DNA from: an uncultured Prevotella sp.
Lineage (GTDB): Bacteria > Bacteroidota > Bacteroidia > Bacteroidales > Bacteroidaceae
Assembly: GCA_937880835.1 (NCBI GenBank)
Contig: CALGRN010000317.1
Location: 1 to 5,862, forward strand
DNA length: 5,862 nucleotides
Direction of reading: 5' to 3'
Each line of letters opens with the position of its first letter. Within the stretch, counting starts at the first letter, position 1. The translations under genes and the position numbers were made by a program. Shown in pieces: positions 1 to 5,862 of the stretch. Under the pieces are notes generated by a model. The model searched no databases and had not been told where the DNA came from. It saw only the letters and a program-made list of their open reading frames with translations.

Positions 1-58
1 CAACCGTAGGCATAATGAAATTGTGAACTCATTTTTTCAAATCGTACGAATAAAATAT

Positions 59-715
59 TCATTCGATACTTCTCAAATCACATCCAATCATCTCCTGCGT
101 CATTCTTTCGTATATATCCTTGCTCACACGTTTTCCTCTCAGACTTCTTACGGTTTTAAAATCGGAAAAGAAATCGTTGTCGGAAAGATACCATTTTCGT
201 TCGCTTACATCTTTAATCCTGCTAAGTCTGTTGTCGATAAGACGCGCATATTTGCGGTTTACAACAGTAAGGATGTGCTCGCCCGATTTCATTTTCAGCG
301 CAAGAACAAGCCTTGTGCACTGCTTCTGAGGTTCTGCCGCTCTCCATTGTCTCGCAGAAGTGGATATTCTTATGTTCCAACCATGTTCGGAATTAAGGGC
401 ATTCATAATTCGGCGGAACGCTTCTCCATGAGCAGATGTGTCTTTAATGCCGTTGTAAGATATATAATAATGTATCATCTCATGCAACAGCACGTTCTTA
501 AACTCATTCTCTTCAATGTCATAGAAATTGCTCACACTTATCGAGAAGTCGGAAAGTTTCTTTCTTCCGAATATGTTTCTGCATTTACAAGTCATCGAGC
601 CCAAGCGCGTTTTCGATTTCGACAAAGCCAAACGAGGCATGGGAAGACTCCCGCAGAAGTAATCGCGGTTGAATAGTTCAAACCATTCTGCCATCCATTT
701 TTCCGTAATCTGCAT
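59..715 (-). CDS. SprT-like zinc metalloprotein
   Basis: This 218-residue protein belongs to the SprT-like family (SprT / Spartan protease-domain type), predicted to be cytoplasmic and zinc-dependent. Directly visible are HEMIH at residues 78-82, giving two zinc-ligand histidines and the catalytic Glu79, and a third histidine, H96, in AHGEAFRRIM. That is the HExxH-n-H-G-x-x-F spacing of the family. The N-terminal block with FNRDYFCGSLPMP (residues 15-27) and LSKSKTRLGSMTCK (31-44) is also typical. No signal peptide or membrane segment is seen. The C-terminal part (about 130-218) is basic, and I see no CxxC zinc ribbon as found in some SprT proteins. Eukaryotic Spartan cleaves DNA-protein crosslinks; the role of bacterial members is poorly defined, so no substrate is assigned. 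The start at 715 is the first Met in frame and is preceded by A-rich sequence without a Shine-Dalgarno. A one-mismatch -7 box (TGTTTTTG on the minus strand, 763-756) could drive it. It is divergent from tcdA. Confidence 0.88.
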   Translation of the reverse strand: MQITEKWMAEWFELFNRDYFCGSLPMPRLALSKSKTRLGSMTCKCRNIFGRKKLSDFSISVSNFYDIEENEFKNVLLHEMIHYYISYNGIKDTSAHGEAFRRIMNALNSEHGWNIRISTSARQWRAAEPQKQCTRLVLALKMKSGEHILTVVNRKYARLIDNRLSRIKDVSERKWYLSDNDFFSDFKTVRSLRGKRVSKDIYERMTQEMIGCDLRSIE

Positions 716-796
716 TTCTTATTGTTTCGTTTATATCCGAACATGGATAATAACGCAAAAACATCTGCTATATTTTCATGTGTCACTATTTATTAA

Positions 797-804
797 TACT
801 TTTG
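797..804 (+). promoter_or_regulatory. Bacteroidota -7 box (TACTTTTG) for tcdA
   Basis: TACTTTTG matches the Bacteroidota TAnnTTTG -7 consensus exactly and is followed by CA, as is common. The -33 region about 20 bases upstream has only TTT (774-776) rather than TTG, so that half is weak. Transcription would begin near 810, leaving a leader of about 20 bases before the ATG at 829. This placement argues against the upstream ATG at 778 as the true start. Confidence 0.6.
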
Positions 805-828
805 CACGATAATATACAAACAAGAGAT

Positions 829-1599
829 ATGCAAGACCAGTTTTCACGCACGCGGATGCTCTTCGGCGCATCGGCAGTAAACGCGTTGCAAGCCTCGCGC
901 GTTGCTGTTTTCGGCATAGGAGGTGTTGGTGGACATGCCGCAGAAGTGTTGGCACGCAGCGGATTGGGAGCAATAGATTTGATAGACAACGACAAAGTGT
1001 CTCTCACGAATATAAACCGACAGATCTATGCGCTGCATTCCACTTTGGGAAAATACAAGGTAGATGTGGCAGAAGAACGTATCAAAGACATTAATCCTAA
1101 TTGCAAGGTTACGAAACATTGCATGTTTTATCTTCCCGAAAACGCTGATTCGATAGACCTTTCCGTTTATGATTATGTCGTTGACTGTATTGATACCGTC
1201 ACTGCTAAAATAGAATTGATAAGAAGATGCGCCGAACTCGGCGTGCCTATTATATGTTGTATGGGCGCAGCAAACAAGCTCGACCCTTCTGCTTTCAGAA
1301 TAACAGACATCAACAAAACTAACACCGACCCGATAGCAAAGATAATAAGAAAACGTCTGAGAAAGCTCGGCATATCATCTTTGAAATGTGTTTATAGCGA
1401 AGAACAGCCTCTGAAACCGACCGGCAGCAATGAAAGCGAACCTTGTACGGACAATTTTGATGTATCTGACGAAACGATACAAAAACGCAATATCCCTGCA
1501 AGCAACGCGTTTGTTCCTGCTGCTGCCGGACTGATTGCAGGCGGCGAGGTGGTGAAAGAATTGATAAGGCTTTCAAATTGCAATCGGGCAATATTATGA
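829..1599 (+). CDS. tcdA: tRNA threonylcarbamoyladenosine dehydratase
   Basis: TcdA (formerly CsdL/YgdL) is an E1-like ThiF-fold enzyme that uses ATP to convert t6A at tRNA position 37 to its cyclic form, in the cytoplasm. This protein has 256 residues, close to the roughly 270 of E. coli TcdA. It opens with the FSRTRMLFG block (residues 5-13). The nucleotide-binding loop GIGGVGG is at 29-35, followed by the acidic strand end LIDND (51-55) and the N-x-N-R-Q motif (61-65) of E1-like enzymes. DCID at 119-122 matches the family DAID motif, and AANKLDPS plus ITDINKTNTDPIAK match the E. coli counterparts. The C-terminus (NAFVPAAAGLIAGGEVVKELI) corresponds to the final helix. The frame is open from ATG 778, but I chose ATG 829: the promoter box at 797-804 lies between the two, and family homology begins just after residue 1. 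It is monocistronic as far as can be seen; the next gene has its own promoter. Confidence 0.93.
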   Translation: MQDQFSRTRMLFGASAVNALQASRVAVFGIGGVGGHAAEVLARSGLGAIDLIDNDKVSLTNINRQIYALHSTLGKYKVDVAEERIKDINPNCKVTKHCMFYLPENADSIDLSVYDYVVDCIDTVTAKIELIRRCAELGVPIICCMGAANKLDPSAFRITDINKTNTDPIAKIIRKRLRKLGISSLKCVYSEEQPLKPTGSNESEPCTDNFDVSDETIQKRNIPASNAFVPAAAGLIAGGEVVKELIRLSNCNRAIL

Positions 1600-1660
1600 A
1601 AGGATATCGAAATATAAAAGAAAAATAATGAAATATTATTTGAAAAAAGAGATTTAAAAG

Positions 1661-1692
1661 TTTGAATATTAGACATAAATTTAATAAATTTG
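1661..1692 (+). promoter_or_regulatory. Bacteroidota-type promoter for the M6 peptidase gene
   Basis: Both halves of the phylum's housekeeping promoter are present: TTTG at 1661-1664 (the -33 element) and TAAATTTG at 1685-1692 (the -7 element TAnnTTTG, exact), separated by 20 bases. The expected start of transcription is near 1698-1700, giving a leader of about 40 bases to the ATG at 1740. This is the best-formed promoter in the window. Confidence 0.75.
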
Positions 1693-1739
1693 CGCCTTGA
1701 ATATATATTTTGCTACTAATTTATTATGTTATTAAAAGT

Positions 1740-4004
1740 ATGATACAAAACAACTTAAAAAAAATCGGAGTCTGCTTTGGTATGCTTATGCTTGCTATCG
1801 CAGTAAATGCAGTGCCGGCAAAACGCGGTCTTAAAAGGACAATTACACTTGCAGACGGTTCACAAATGAAAGTGGAATTGGTTGGAGACGAACACCATCA
1901 CTACTTTATTGATGCCAAAGGTAACGCATATACGGAAGATGTGAAGACAAAGAAATTTGTCATGCGTACAAAAGCAGAAATAGAAAAAGCTCGCAATTCT
2001 AATCTGAAAGCACGCTTCTCTGCACGTCGCAGTCCAAGAAAAGCAATCGGAGAAAAAGATCATTCATTGTTTCGCGGCAAGAAAAAGGGCTTGGTTATTC
2101 TTGTAAACTTCAAAGATAAGAAGTTCAACGCAAAACATACAAAAGCAATGTTCCATGACATTGCAAACAAAGTAGGATATAATGAGGGTAATTTCAAGGG
2201 TAGTGTTAAAGATTATTTTCTTGCTCAAAGTGAGGGAAAATTTGAACTTGATTTCGATGTTGTAGGTCCTGTTGAAGTTTCAAGAAACATGAGCTACTAC
2301 GGAGGAAACGATGTCTATGGCAACGATAAAAATCCTGATGAAATGGTAAGAGAAGCTTGCGACCTTATAAAAGACTCTGTAAATTATAAAGATTATGATT
2401 GGGATGACGACAATGTAGTTGACCAAGTATTCATCATTTACGCAGGTTACAATGAGGCACAAGGTGGTCCTACCAGCACTATTTGGCCTCATGAATGGGA
2501 ACTTGGTGCAGGTGGAGACACGAAAGTTTATAACGGTATCACTGTAAATACATACGGTTGTAGTAGTGAACTTGCAGGTGGAAGCGGCAATAATATAGAC
2601 GGTATCGGAACAATGTGCCACGAATTTTCTCACTGTCTCGGCTTTCCTGATTTCTATGACACCAACTACGGTGGACACTACGGTATGGGAGAGTGGGACT
2701 TAATGAACAGTGGCAGCTACAATGGAGACAGCTTTACGCCTGCCGGTTATACAAGTTATGAGAAAATGACTTGTGGTTGGCTTAAACCGATTGAATTGAA
2801 AGACCCCAAACGTATTGAGGGAATGAAAGCCATGAGTGAAGGTGGTGAGTCTTATATTATATACAATGATAAGAACAAAAATGAGTATTACATGCTCGAA
2901 AACCGTCAAAAGACAGGCTGGGATGCAGAACTTCCGGGAAGCGGATTGCTCATAATACATGCCGACTATGATAGAATGGCATGGGAGAATAATATCGTTA
3001 ACACAGTAGTAAATTATTCTTATGCAAGCAACGACCATGAACGTTTCACTATTTTCCATGCAGACAACAACTCTTCTTCATATTCTTCTGACTATGATGC
3101 ATATCCTGCAAAAGGTAACAACTCATTGACTGCTACATCAAAACCGGCTGCAAAGCTCTATAACGGTGGCAGAACAAAGACTGTGAACATGAATAAGGAT
3201 ATTACGAATATAACTCTCAACAATGACAGCACTATAAGTTTCGACTTCATGCTCAACCGCGAGAATGCTCCTGATACTAATCCGGAAGTAACCGATACGG
3301 TCGTATATAAGTCGTTGTATCTTGACGAGCTCGTAACAACTCCACAGAAATATGATGCCGGTGTTTACAATGTTCGCACCAACCGTCTTTTGAAAAACGG
3401 TATATGGAATGCACTTTGGTTGCCTTGTGATGTAAATGCAGAAAGCGTTAAAAAGCACTTCGGAGAGAAAACAACTATCGCAGAGTTCAAGAGTGTCAAA
3501 GAAGTTGAGGATAATGTTTACATACAATTCAAGACCGGTGCAGACAGTTTGCGTGCCAACGTGCCTTATCTGATAATGATAGAGAATAAAGATGCCATTA
3601 CAGATCTTGGAAATTTCATGCAGATGTCTGTAAACAAGAGCGACACTATTTCTTCTGTTACTATCGACGGATACACATTCATGGGAACAACAAAGGCAGA
3701 CACACTTAAAGAAGGTGCTTATTATACCGAAGTAGATGAATTTGTTAAAGCCGAAGGTACTGAGAAAATGAATGCTCTAAACGCGTTCTTCATGTCAGAA
3801 GAAGATAGCACCAAGAATCTTATTTTGCAGATTGATGAGGAAATAGTCAACGATATTGACTTTGCCAAGATGAACTTGGACGGTTTCAAGAACATGAACA
3901 TATATGATATTAACGGTCGTTTGATACGCATAAACACTGAAAATCTGAATGATTTACCAAAGGGTATATACATTATGAACGGCAAGAAATATGTTGTGAA
4001 ATAA
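1740..4004 (+). CDS. Secreted M6-family zinc metallopeptidase with C-terminal sorting-like tail
   Basis: A 754-residue exported peptidase of the M6 (immune inhibitor A-like) family. Residues 1-24 form a Sec signal peptide: basic n-region KK, hydrophobic core to about 21, and likely cleavage after VNA24 (VPA27 is an alternative). Residues 25-110 resemble the propeptide seen before M6 domains in this phylum (VPAKRGLKRTITLADGSQ, then VELVGDE). The catalytic domain starts about residue 116 (KGLVILVNF). HEFSH at 294-298 carries the zinc histidines and Glu295, continuing as CLGFPDFYD (the family HExxHxxGxPD). GEWDLMNSG around 317-325 holds the Met322 expected for a Met-turn. Residues about 495-705 contain a beta-type module of a kind common in Bacteroidota secreted proteins (WNALWLPCD at 556-564, then ANVPYLIMI and DGYTFMGT). 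The last 36 residues (IYDINGRLIR, LPKGIYIMNGKKYVVK) resemble a type IX secretion signal. A TTG at 1710 is in frame, but ATG 1740 gives a normal signal peptide. The substrate is unknown. It ends with tandem TAA stops and a terminator. Confidence 0.92.
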   Translation: MIQNNLKKIGVCFGMLMLAIAVNAVPAKRGLKRTITLADGSQMKVELVGDEHHHYFIDAKGNAYTEDVKTKKFVMRTKAEIEKARNSNLKARFSARRSPRKAIGEKDHSLFRGKKKGLVILVNFKDKKFNAKHTKAMFHDIANKVGYNEGNFKGSVKDYFLAQSEGKFELDFDVVGPVEVSRNMSYYGGNDVYGNDKNPDEMVREACDLIKDSVNYKDYDWDDDNVVDQVFIIYAGYNEAQGGPTSTIWPHEWELGAGGDTKVYNGITVNTYGCSSELAGGSGNNIDGIGTMCHEFSHCLGFPDFYDTNYGGHYGMGEWDLMNSGSYNGDSFTPAGYTSYEKMTCGWLKPIELKDPKRIEGMKAMSEGGESYIIYNDKNKNEYYMLENRQKTGWDAELPGSGLLIIHADYDRMAWENNIVNTVVNYSYASNDHERFTIFHADNNSSSYSSDYDAYPAKGNNSLTATSKPAAKLYNGGRTKTVNMNKDITNITLNNDSTISFDFMLNRENAPDTNPEVTDTVVYKSLYLDELVTTPQKYDAGVYNVRTNRLLKNGIWNALWLPCDVNAESVKKHFGEKTTIAEFKSVKEVEDNVYIQFKTGADSLRANVPYLIMIENKDAITDLGNFMQMSVNKSDTISSVTIDGYTFMGTTKADTLKEGAYYTEVDEFVKAEGTEKMNALNAFFMSEEDSTKNLILQIDEEIVNDIDFAKMNLDGFKNMNIYDINGRLIRINTENLNDLPKGIYIMNGKKYVVK

Positions 4005-4028
4005 TAAATAGCACATCACATATAAGAT

Positions 4029-4071
4029 ATATCGGATGTATTCCTTAAATGGAATGCATCCGATATTTTTT
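4029..4071 (+). terminator. Intrinsic terminator of the M6 peptidase gene
   Basis: The 16-base arms ATATCGGATGTATTCC (4029-4044) and GGAATGCATCCGATAT (4051-4066) pair fully, with a single T-G wobble, around the six-base loop TTAAAT. A run of six T (4066-4071) follows. It lies 25 bases after the stop codon of the peptidase gene. No matching A-run precedes it, so it should act mainly on rightward transcription. Confidence 0.93.
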
Positions 4072-4136
4072 GTTATATACACTGCTTACGCTATAATGCA
4101 GTGAGTCCGACGAATTATATTCTGTGCATTTTTTCA

Positions 4137-4144
4137 TAACTTTG
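4137..4144 (+). promoter_or_regulatory. Orphan -7 box TAACTTTG inside the inverted repeat
   Basis: TAACTTTG followed by CAT is an exact match to the Bacteroidota -7 consensus and points rightward, yet no gene lies downstream on this strand before the terminator at 4314. A -33 TTG at the expected distance (about 4114-4118) is not seen, only AT-rich sequence, so the match may be fortuitous. If used, transcription would start near 4150. Confidence 0.4.
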
Positions 4145-4175
4145 CATATCCACATTTGCTACTATGTGCGTATGC
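4144..4175. repeat. Hairpin nested inside the inverted repeat
   Basis: GCATATCCACAT (4144-4155) pairs with ATGTGCGTATGC (4164-4175) around an eight-base loop TTGCTACT. There are ten Watson-Crick pairs, one T-G wobble and one C-C mismatch. No T-run follows, so it is not an intrinsic terminator. It overlaps the last base of the TAACTTTG box. Confidence 0.6.
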
Positions 4176-4181
4176 GCTTAT

Positions 4182-4189
4182 TACTTTTG
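4182..4189 (+). promoter_or_regulatory. Second orphan -7-like box TACTTTTG
   Basis: TACTTTTG is identical to the tcdA -7 box and is also rightward. The nearest upstream TTTG (4155-4158) is 23 bases away, slightly longer than the usual spacing of about 20. No gene follows. Weak evidence on its own. Confidence 0.25.
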
Positions 4190-4220
4190 GGCAAACGCCG
4201 GCTATGATTCATCGGACTCA

Positions 4221-4254
4221 CGTAACGTTATTAAACATCCATAATGCCGTTACG
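4221..4254. repeat. Inverted repeat CGTAACG / CGTTACG
   Basis: CGTAACG (4221-4227) is the exact reverse complement of CGTTACG (4248-4254), 20 bases apart. Inner TTAT (4228-4231) and ATAA (4241-4244) could add pairs across a three-base bulge. It starts on the last base of the large inverted repeat's right arm, so the two structures abut. Confidence 0.55.
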
Positions 4255-4313
4255 CGCATGGAATATGAATAAAACTTATTTGAAATAATGAAGTGATGTC
4301 CACCTGTTATAAC

Positions 4314-4344
4314 AAAAAAACGCAGCTTAAACTGCGTTTTTTTT
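4314..4344. terminator. Bidirectional intrinsic terminator between typA and the upstream interval
   Basis: ACGCAG (4320-4325) pairs with CTGCGT (4332-4337) around CTTAAA, flanked by seven A on the left (4314-4320) and eight T on the right (4337-4344). The stem can extend through A-T pairs to 12. It has a U-tract on either strand, so it can end typA (minus), whose stop codon is 16 bases away, and any rightward transcript from 4072-4313. Confidence 0.92.
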
Positions 4345-4360
4345 ATTATGTCATATCGGA

Positions 4361-5862
4361 TTATTCCTTGTTGATACGCTTCCGTTCGTGATGATCAAGA
4401 ACTATTTTGCGCATTCTCATATTCTTTGGAGTAACCTCAACCAATTCATCCACCTTTATATATTCGAGACATTCTTCGAGACTCATCATAACTTTCGGTA
4501 TCACTCGTGCCTTATCGTCAGAGCCGCTTGCACGCACATTGGTAAGCTGTTTAGCCTTCGTTACGTTTATAATCAGGTCGTTATCGTGTACATGTTCGCC
4601 CACAACCTGTCCCGAATAAACATCTTCTCCCGGGTCAATGAAAAACTTTCCCCTGTCTTGCAGCTTGTCGATAGAGTATGCATACGCAGTTCCTGTCTCC
4701 ATAGCTATCATACTTCCGTTCACACGACGCACGATATCGCCTTTATACGGTTGATATTCCTTGTATCGATGAGCCATGATTGCTTCTCCCTGAGAAGCTG
4801 TAAGAACATTTGTCCGCAGTCCTATTATTCCTCGCGAGGGTATGTCAAATTCTATATTAACACGCTCTCCTTGCGTCTCCATTGATGTCATTTCACCCTT
4901 ACGGCGTGTAACCTTGTCAATCATTTTGCTTACAAACTCCTCCGGAACATTTATCGTAAGCTCCTCGACAGGTTCGCATCGCTGTCCGTCTATTTCCTTA
5001 TAGATAACCTGCGGCTGCCCTACCTGCAACTCATACCCTTCGCGTCGCATCGTCTCTATAAGCACACTGAGATGCAAAACACCTCGTCCGCTAACTATCC
5101 AACTATCGGTGGAGTCTTCAAACTGGCGCACTTTGAGAGCGAGATTTTTCTCCAATTCCTTAGCCAGACGTTCGGCAATATGGCGTGATGTGACGAATTT
5201 TCCTTCCTTTCCGAAGAAAGGCGAGTCGTTGATAGTAAACAACATGCTCATCGTGGGTTCATCTATCGCAATCGGAGGAAGCGGTTCCGGATTGTCCAGA
5301 TTGCAGATAGTATCCCCTATCTCAAATCTTTCCAGTCCGATAACAGCACAAATATCGCCGCTGTCAACATGGTCTGTCTTCACATGTCCCATTCCTTCAA
5401 ACGTGTGAAGTTCCTTTATCTTCATTCTCTCCTGCGTTCCGTCTCTGTGACATATCGTAATGTTCATGCCGTCTTTCAGCACTCCCCGATGCACACGTCC
5501 TACAGCAATGCGTCCCGTATAGTTTGAATAATCGAGGCTTGTTATCAACATCTGCGGCGTGCCTTCAATCTGCTTGGGAGCAGGTATTACTTCAACAATC
5601 TTGTCGAGCAGATACTCTATGTTGTCAGTAGGTGTCTTCCAGTCCTCCGACATCCAACCGTTTTTAGCCGAACCATAAACAACGGGAAAGTTCAATTGGT
5701 CTTCCGTCGCGTTAAGAGAGAACATAAGGTCGAACACCATTTCATACACTTCATCGGGACGACAGTTAGGTTTATCCACCTTGTTCACTACAACTATCGG
5801 TTTCAAACCTATCTGCAAAGCCTTTTGAAGCACAAACCGCGTCTGCGGCATAGGTCCTTCAA
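4361..5862 (-). CDS. typA: TypA/BipA ribosome-associated GTPase (N-terminus outside window)
   Basis: TypA/BipA is a translational GTPase of the EF-G/LepA superfamily that binds the ribosome and is linked to stress and low-temperature growth and to ribosome assembly. The window holds the C-terminal 499 codons. The frame runs off the edge as EGP-MPQTRFVLQKAL, a conserved internal block, so the Met at 5851 is not the start. About 100 residues with the P-loop and the switch regions (G1-G3) are missing. Numbered from that Met, G4 NKVD is at 23-26 and G5 SAK at 61-63. A beta-barrel domain II follows (about 97-190). An EF-G-like domain III contains SPFFGKEGKFVTSR and SGRGVLHLSVLIETMRREG. Next come an EF-G C-terminal-like domain (SRGIIGLRT) and the TypA-specific C-terminal domain (LQDRGKFFIDPGEDVY, QLTNVRASGSDD, DELVEVTPKNMRMRK). 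E. coli has Glu where this protein has Val in SGRGVLHLS. The protein ends in a basic tail (HHERKRINKE). It converges on the M6 peptidase gene. Confidence 0.97.
   Translation of the reverse strand, partial: EGPMPQTRFVLQKALQIGLKPIVVVNKVDKPNCRPDEVYEMVFDLMFSLNATEDQLNFPVVYGSAKNGWMSEDWKTPTDNIEYLLDKIVEVIPAPKQIEGTPQMLITSLDYSNYTGRIAVGRVHRGVLKDGMNITICHRDGTQERMKIKELHTFEGMGHVKTDHVDSGDICAVIGLERFEIGDTICNLDNPEPLPPIAIDEPTMSMLFTINDSPFFGKEGKFVTSRHIAERLAKELEKNLALKVRQFEDSTDSWIVSGRGVLHLSVLIETMRREGYELQVGQPQVIYKEIDGQRCEPVEELTINVPEEFVSKMIDKVTRRKGEMTSMETQGERVNIEFDIPSRGIIGLRTNVLTASQGEAIMAHRYKEYQPYKGDIVRRVNGSMIAMETGTAYAYSIDKLQDRGKFFIDPGEDVYSGQVVGEHVHDNDLIINVTKAKQLTNVRASGSDDKARVIPKVMMSLEECLEYIKVDELVEVTPKNMRMRKIVLDHHERKRINKE

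Larger units (their letters stand above)
4101..4221. repeat. Inverted repeat pair, 15-base arms, 91 bases apart
   Basis: GTGAGTCCGACGAAT (4101-4115) is the reverse complement of ATTCATCGGACTCAC (4207-4221) at 14 of 15 positions. The one exception is C4111 opposite A4211, which would be a G-U pair in a minus-strand RNA. The enclosed 91 bases contain a further hairpin and two TAnnTTTG boxes. The flanks show no direct target-site duplication touching the arms. An ATAATGC heptamer does occur on each side (4093-4099 and 4241-4247), but at unequal distances. Confidence 0.8.
4072..4313. other. Structured non-coding interval between two terminators
   Basis: No convincing protein gene lies here; the longest plausible plus-strand reading frame beginning with ATG that I found is 26 codons (4164-4244). 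What it holds is several inverted repeats and two promoter-like boxes, entered separately. Small additional pairings are CACTGC (4080-4085) with GCAGTG (4098-4103), and ATGCGC (4172-4177) with GCGCAT (4254-4259). The latter competes with the hairpin at 4144-4175, so alternative folds are possible. A transcript begun near 4150 would run about 190 bases to the terminator at 4314-4344, a size normal for a small RNA. I do not recognise it as a known RNA family. Small RNA gene, invertible segment and mobile-element remnant all remain possible. Confidence 0.4.

Noticed and set aside
44..69. Imperfect inverted repeat around GAATAAAATATTC at the end of the SprT-like gene
   Set aside because: It is short, AT-rich and bulged, with no U-tract in the minus-strand direction, so it is not supported as a terminator.
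23..676. 217-codon open frame on the plus strand
   Set aside because: It lies almost entirely antisense to the SprT-like gene, whose minus-strand product has a full metalloprotease signature. The plus-strand translation has no recognisable motif.
1623..1641. Hairpin AAATAAT / ATTATTT after tcdA as a terminator
   Set aside because: The stem is only seven A-T pairs with no T-run after it. No convincing terminator for tcdA was found.
1710..1739. TTG at 1710 as start of the M6 peptidase
   Set aside because: It would add ten residues ahead of a normal signal peptide and sits only about ten bases after the predicted transcription start. ATG 1740 fits better.
4164..4244. 26-codon ORF (starts MCVCAYYFW) within the structured interval
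   Set aside because: It is short, has no recognisable motif, and runs through both the hairpin and the right repeat arm, so its sequence is better explained by the repeats. Chance occurrence is likely.
4388..4885. 165-codon plus-strand open frame opposite typA
   Set aside because: It is antisense to a strongly conserved part of TypA and has no motif; a shadow frame.
1..5862. CRISPR arrays, tRNA or rRNA genes, transposase or recombinase genes, defence systems
   Set aside because: None seen on either strand. The only repeats of note are the inverted repeats at 4080-4259 and the two terminators.

Overview
The window looks like chromosomal DNA of a Bacteroidota (Bacteroidetes) bacterium, most likely of the Prevotella/Bacteroides group. 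The basis is threefold. Promoter-like boxes match the TAnnTTTG -7 element typical of that phylum, start codons lack Shine-Dalgarno sequences and sit in A/T-rich leaders, and the proteins resemble those of that group, including a secreted M6 peptidase with a C-terminal tail resembling a type IX secretion signal. The genus is an inference; no rRNA or other marker is present.

Layout, left to right. A SprT-like zinc metalloprotein is on the minus strand (59-715). It is divergent from tcdA (829-1599, plus), a tRNA t6A-modifying enzyme, and the two share a 113-base intergenic spacer holding a tcdA promoter. After a 140-base AT-rich spacer with the clearest promoter in the window (TTTG at 1661 and TAAATTTG at 1685) comes a large exported M6-family metallopeptidase (1740-4004, plus). 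It ends in a strong intrinsic terminator (4029-4071). On the right, typA/bipA (minus, 4361 to beyond the window edge) converges on it. Its N-terminal ~100 codons, including most of the GTPase motifs, lie outside the window. A bidirectional terminator (4314-4344) closes typA.

The 4005-4360 interval has no convincing protein gene but is not empty. Between the two terminators is a compact set of inverted repeats: a 15-base pair (14/15 matching) 91 bases apart, an internal hairpin, and a third hairpin to the right. Promoter-like boxes TAACTTTG and TACTTTTG lie inside the large repeat. This is the least explained part of the window. It could be a small RNA gene, an invertible promoter-type segment, or a small mobile-element remnant; sequence alone does not decide.

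The genes do not form an obvious pathway. They are mostly housekeeping functions (tRNA modification, ribosome-associated GTPase, SprT-like protein) flanking one secreted peptidase, each apparently with its own transcription unit.
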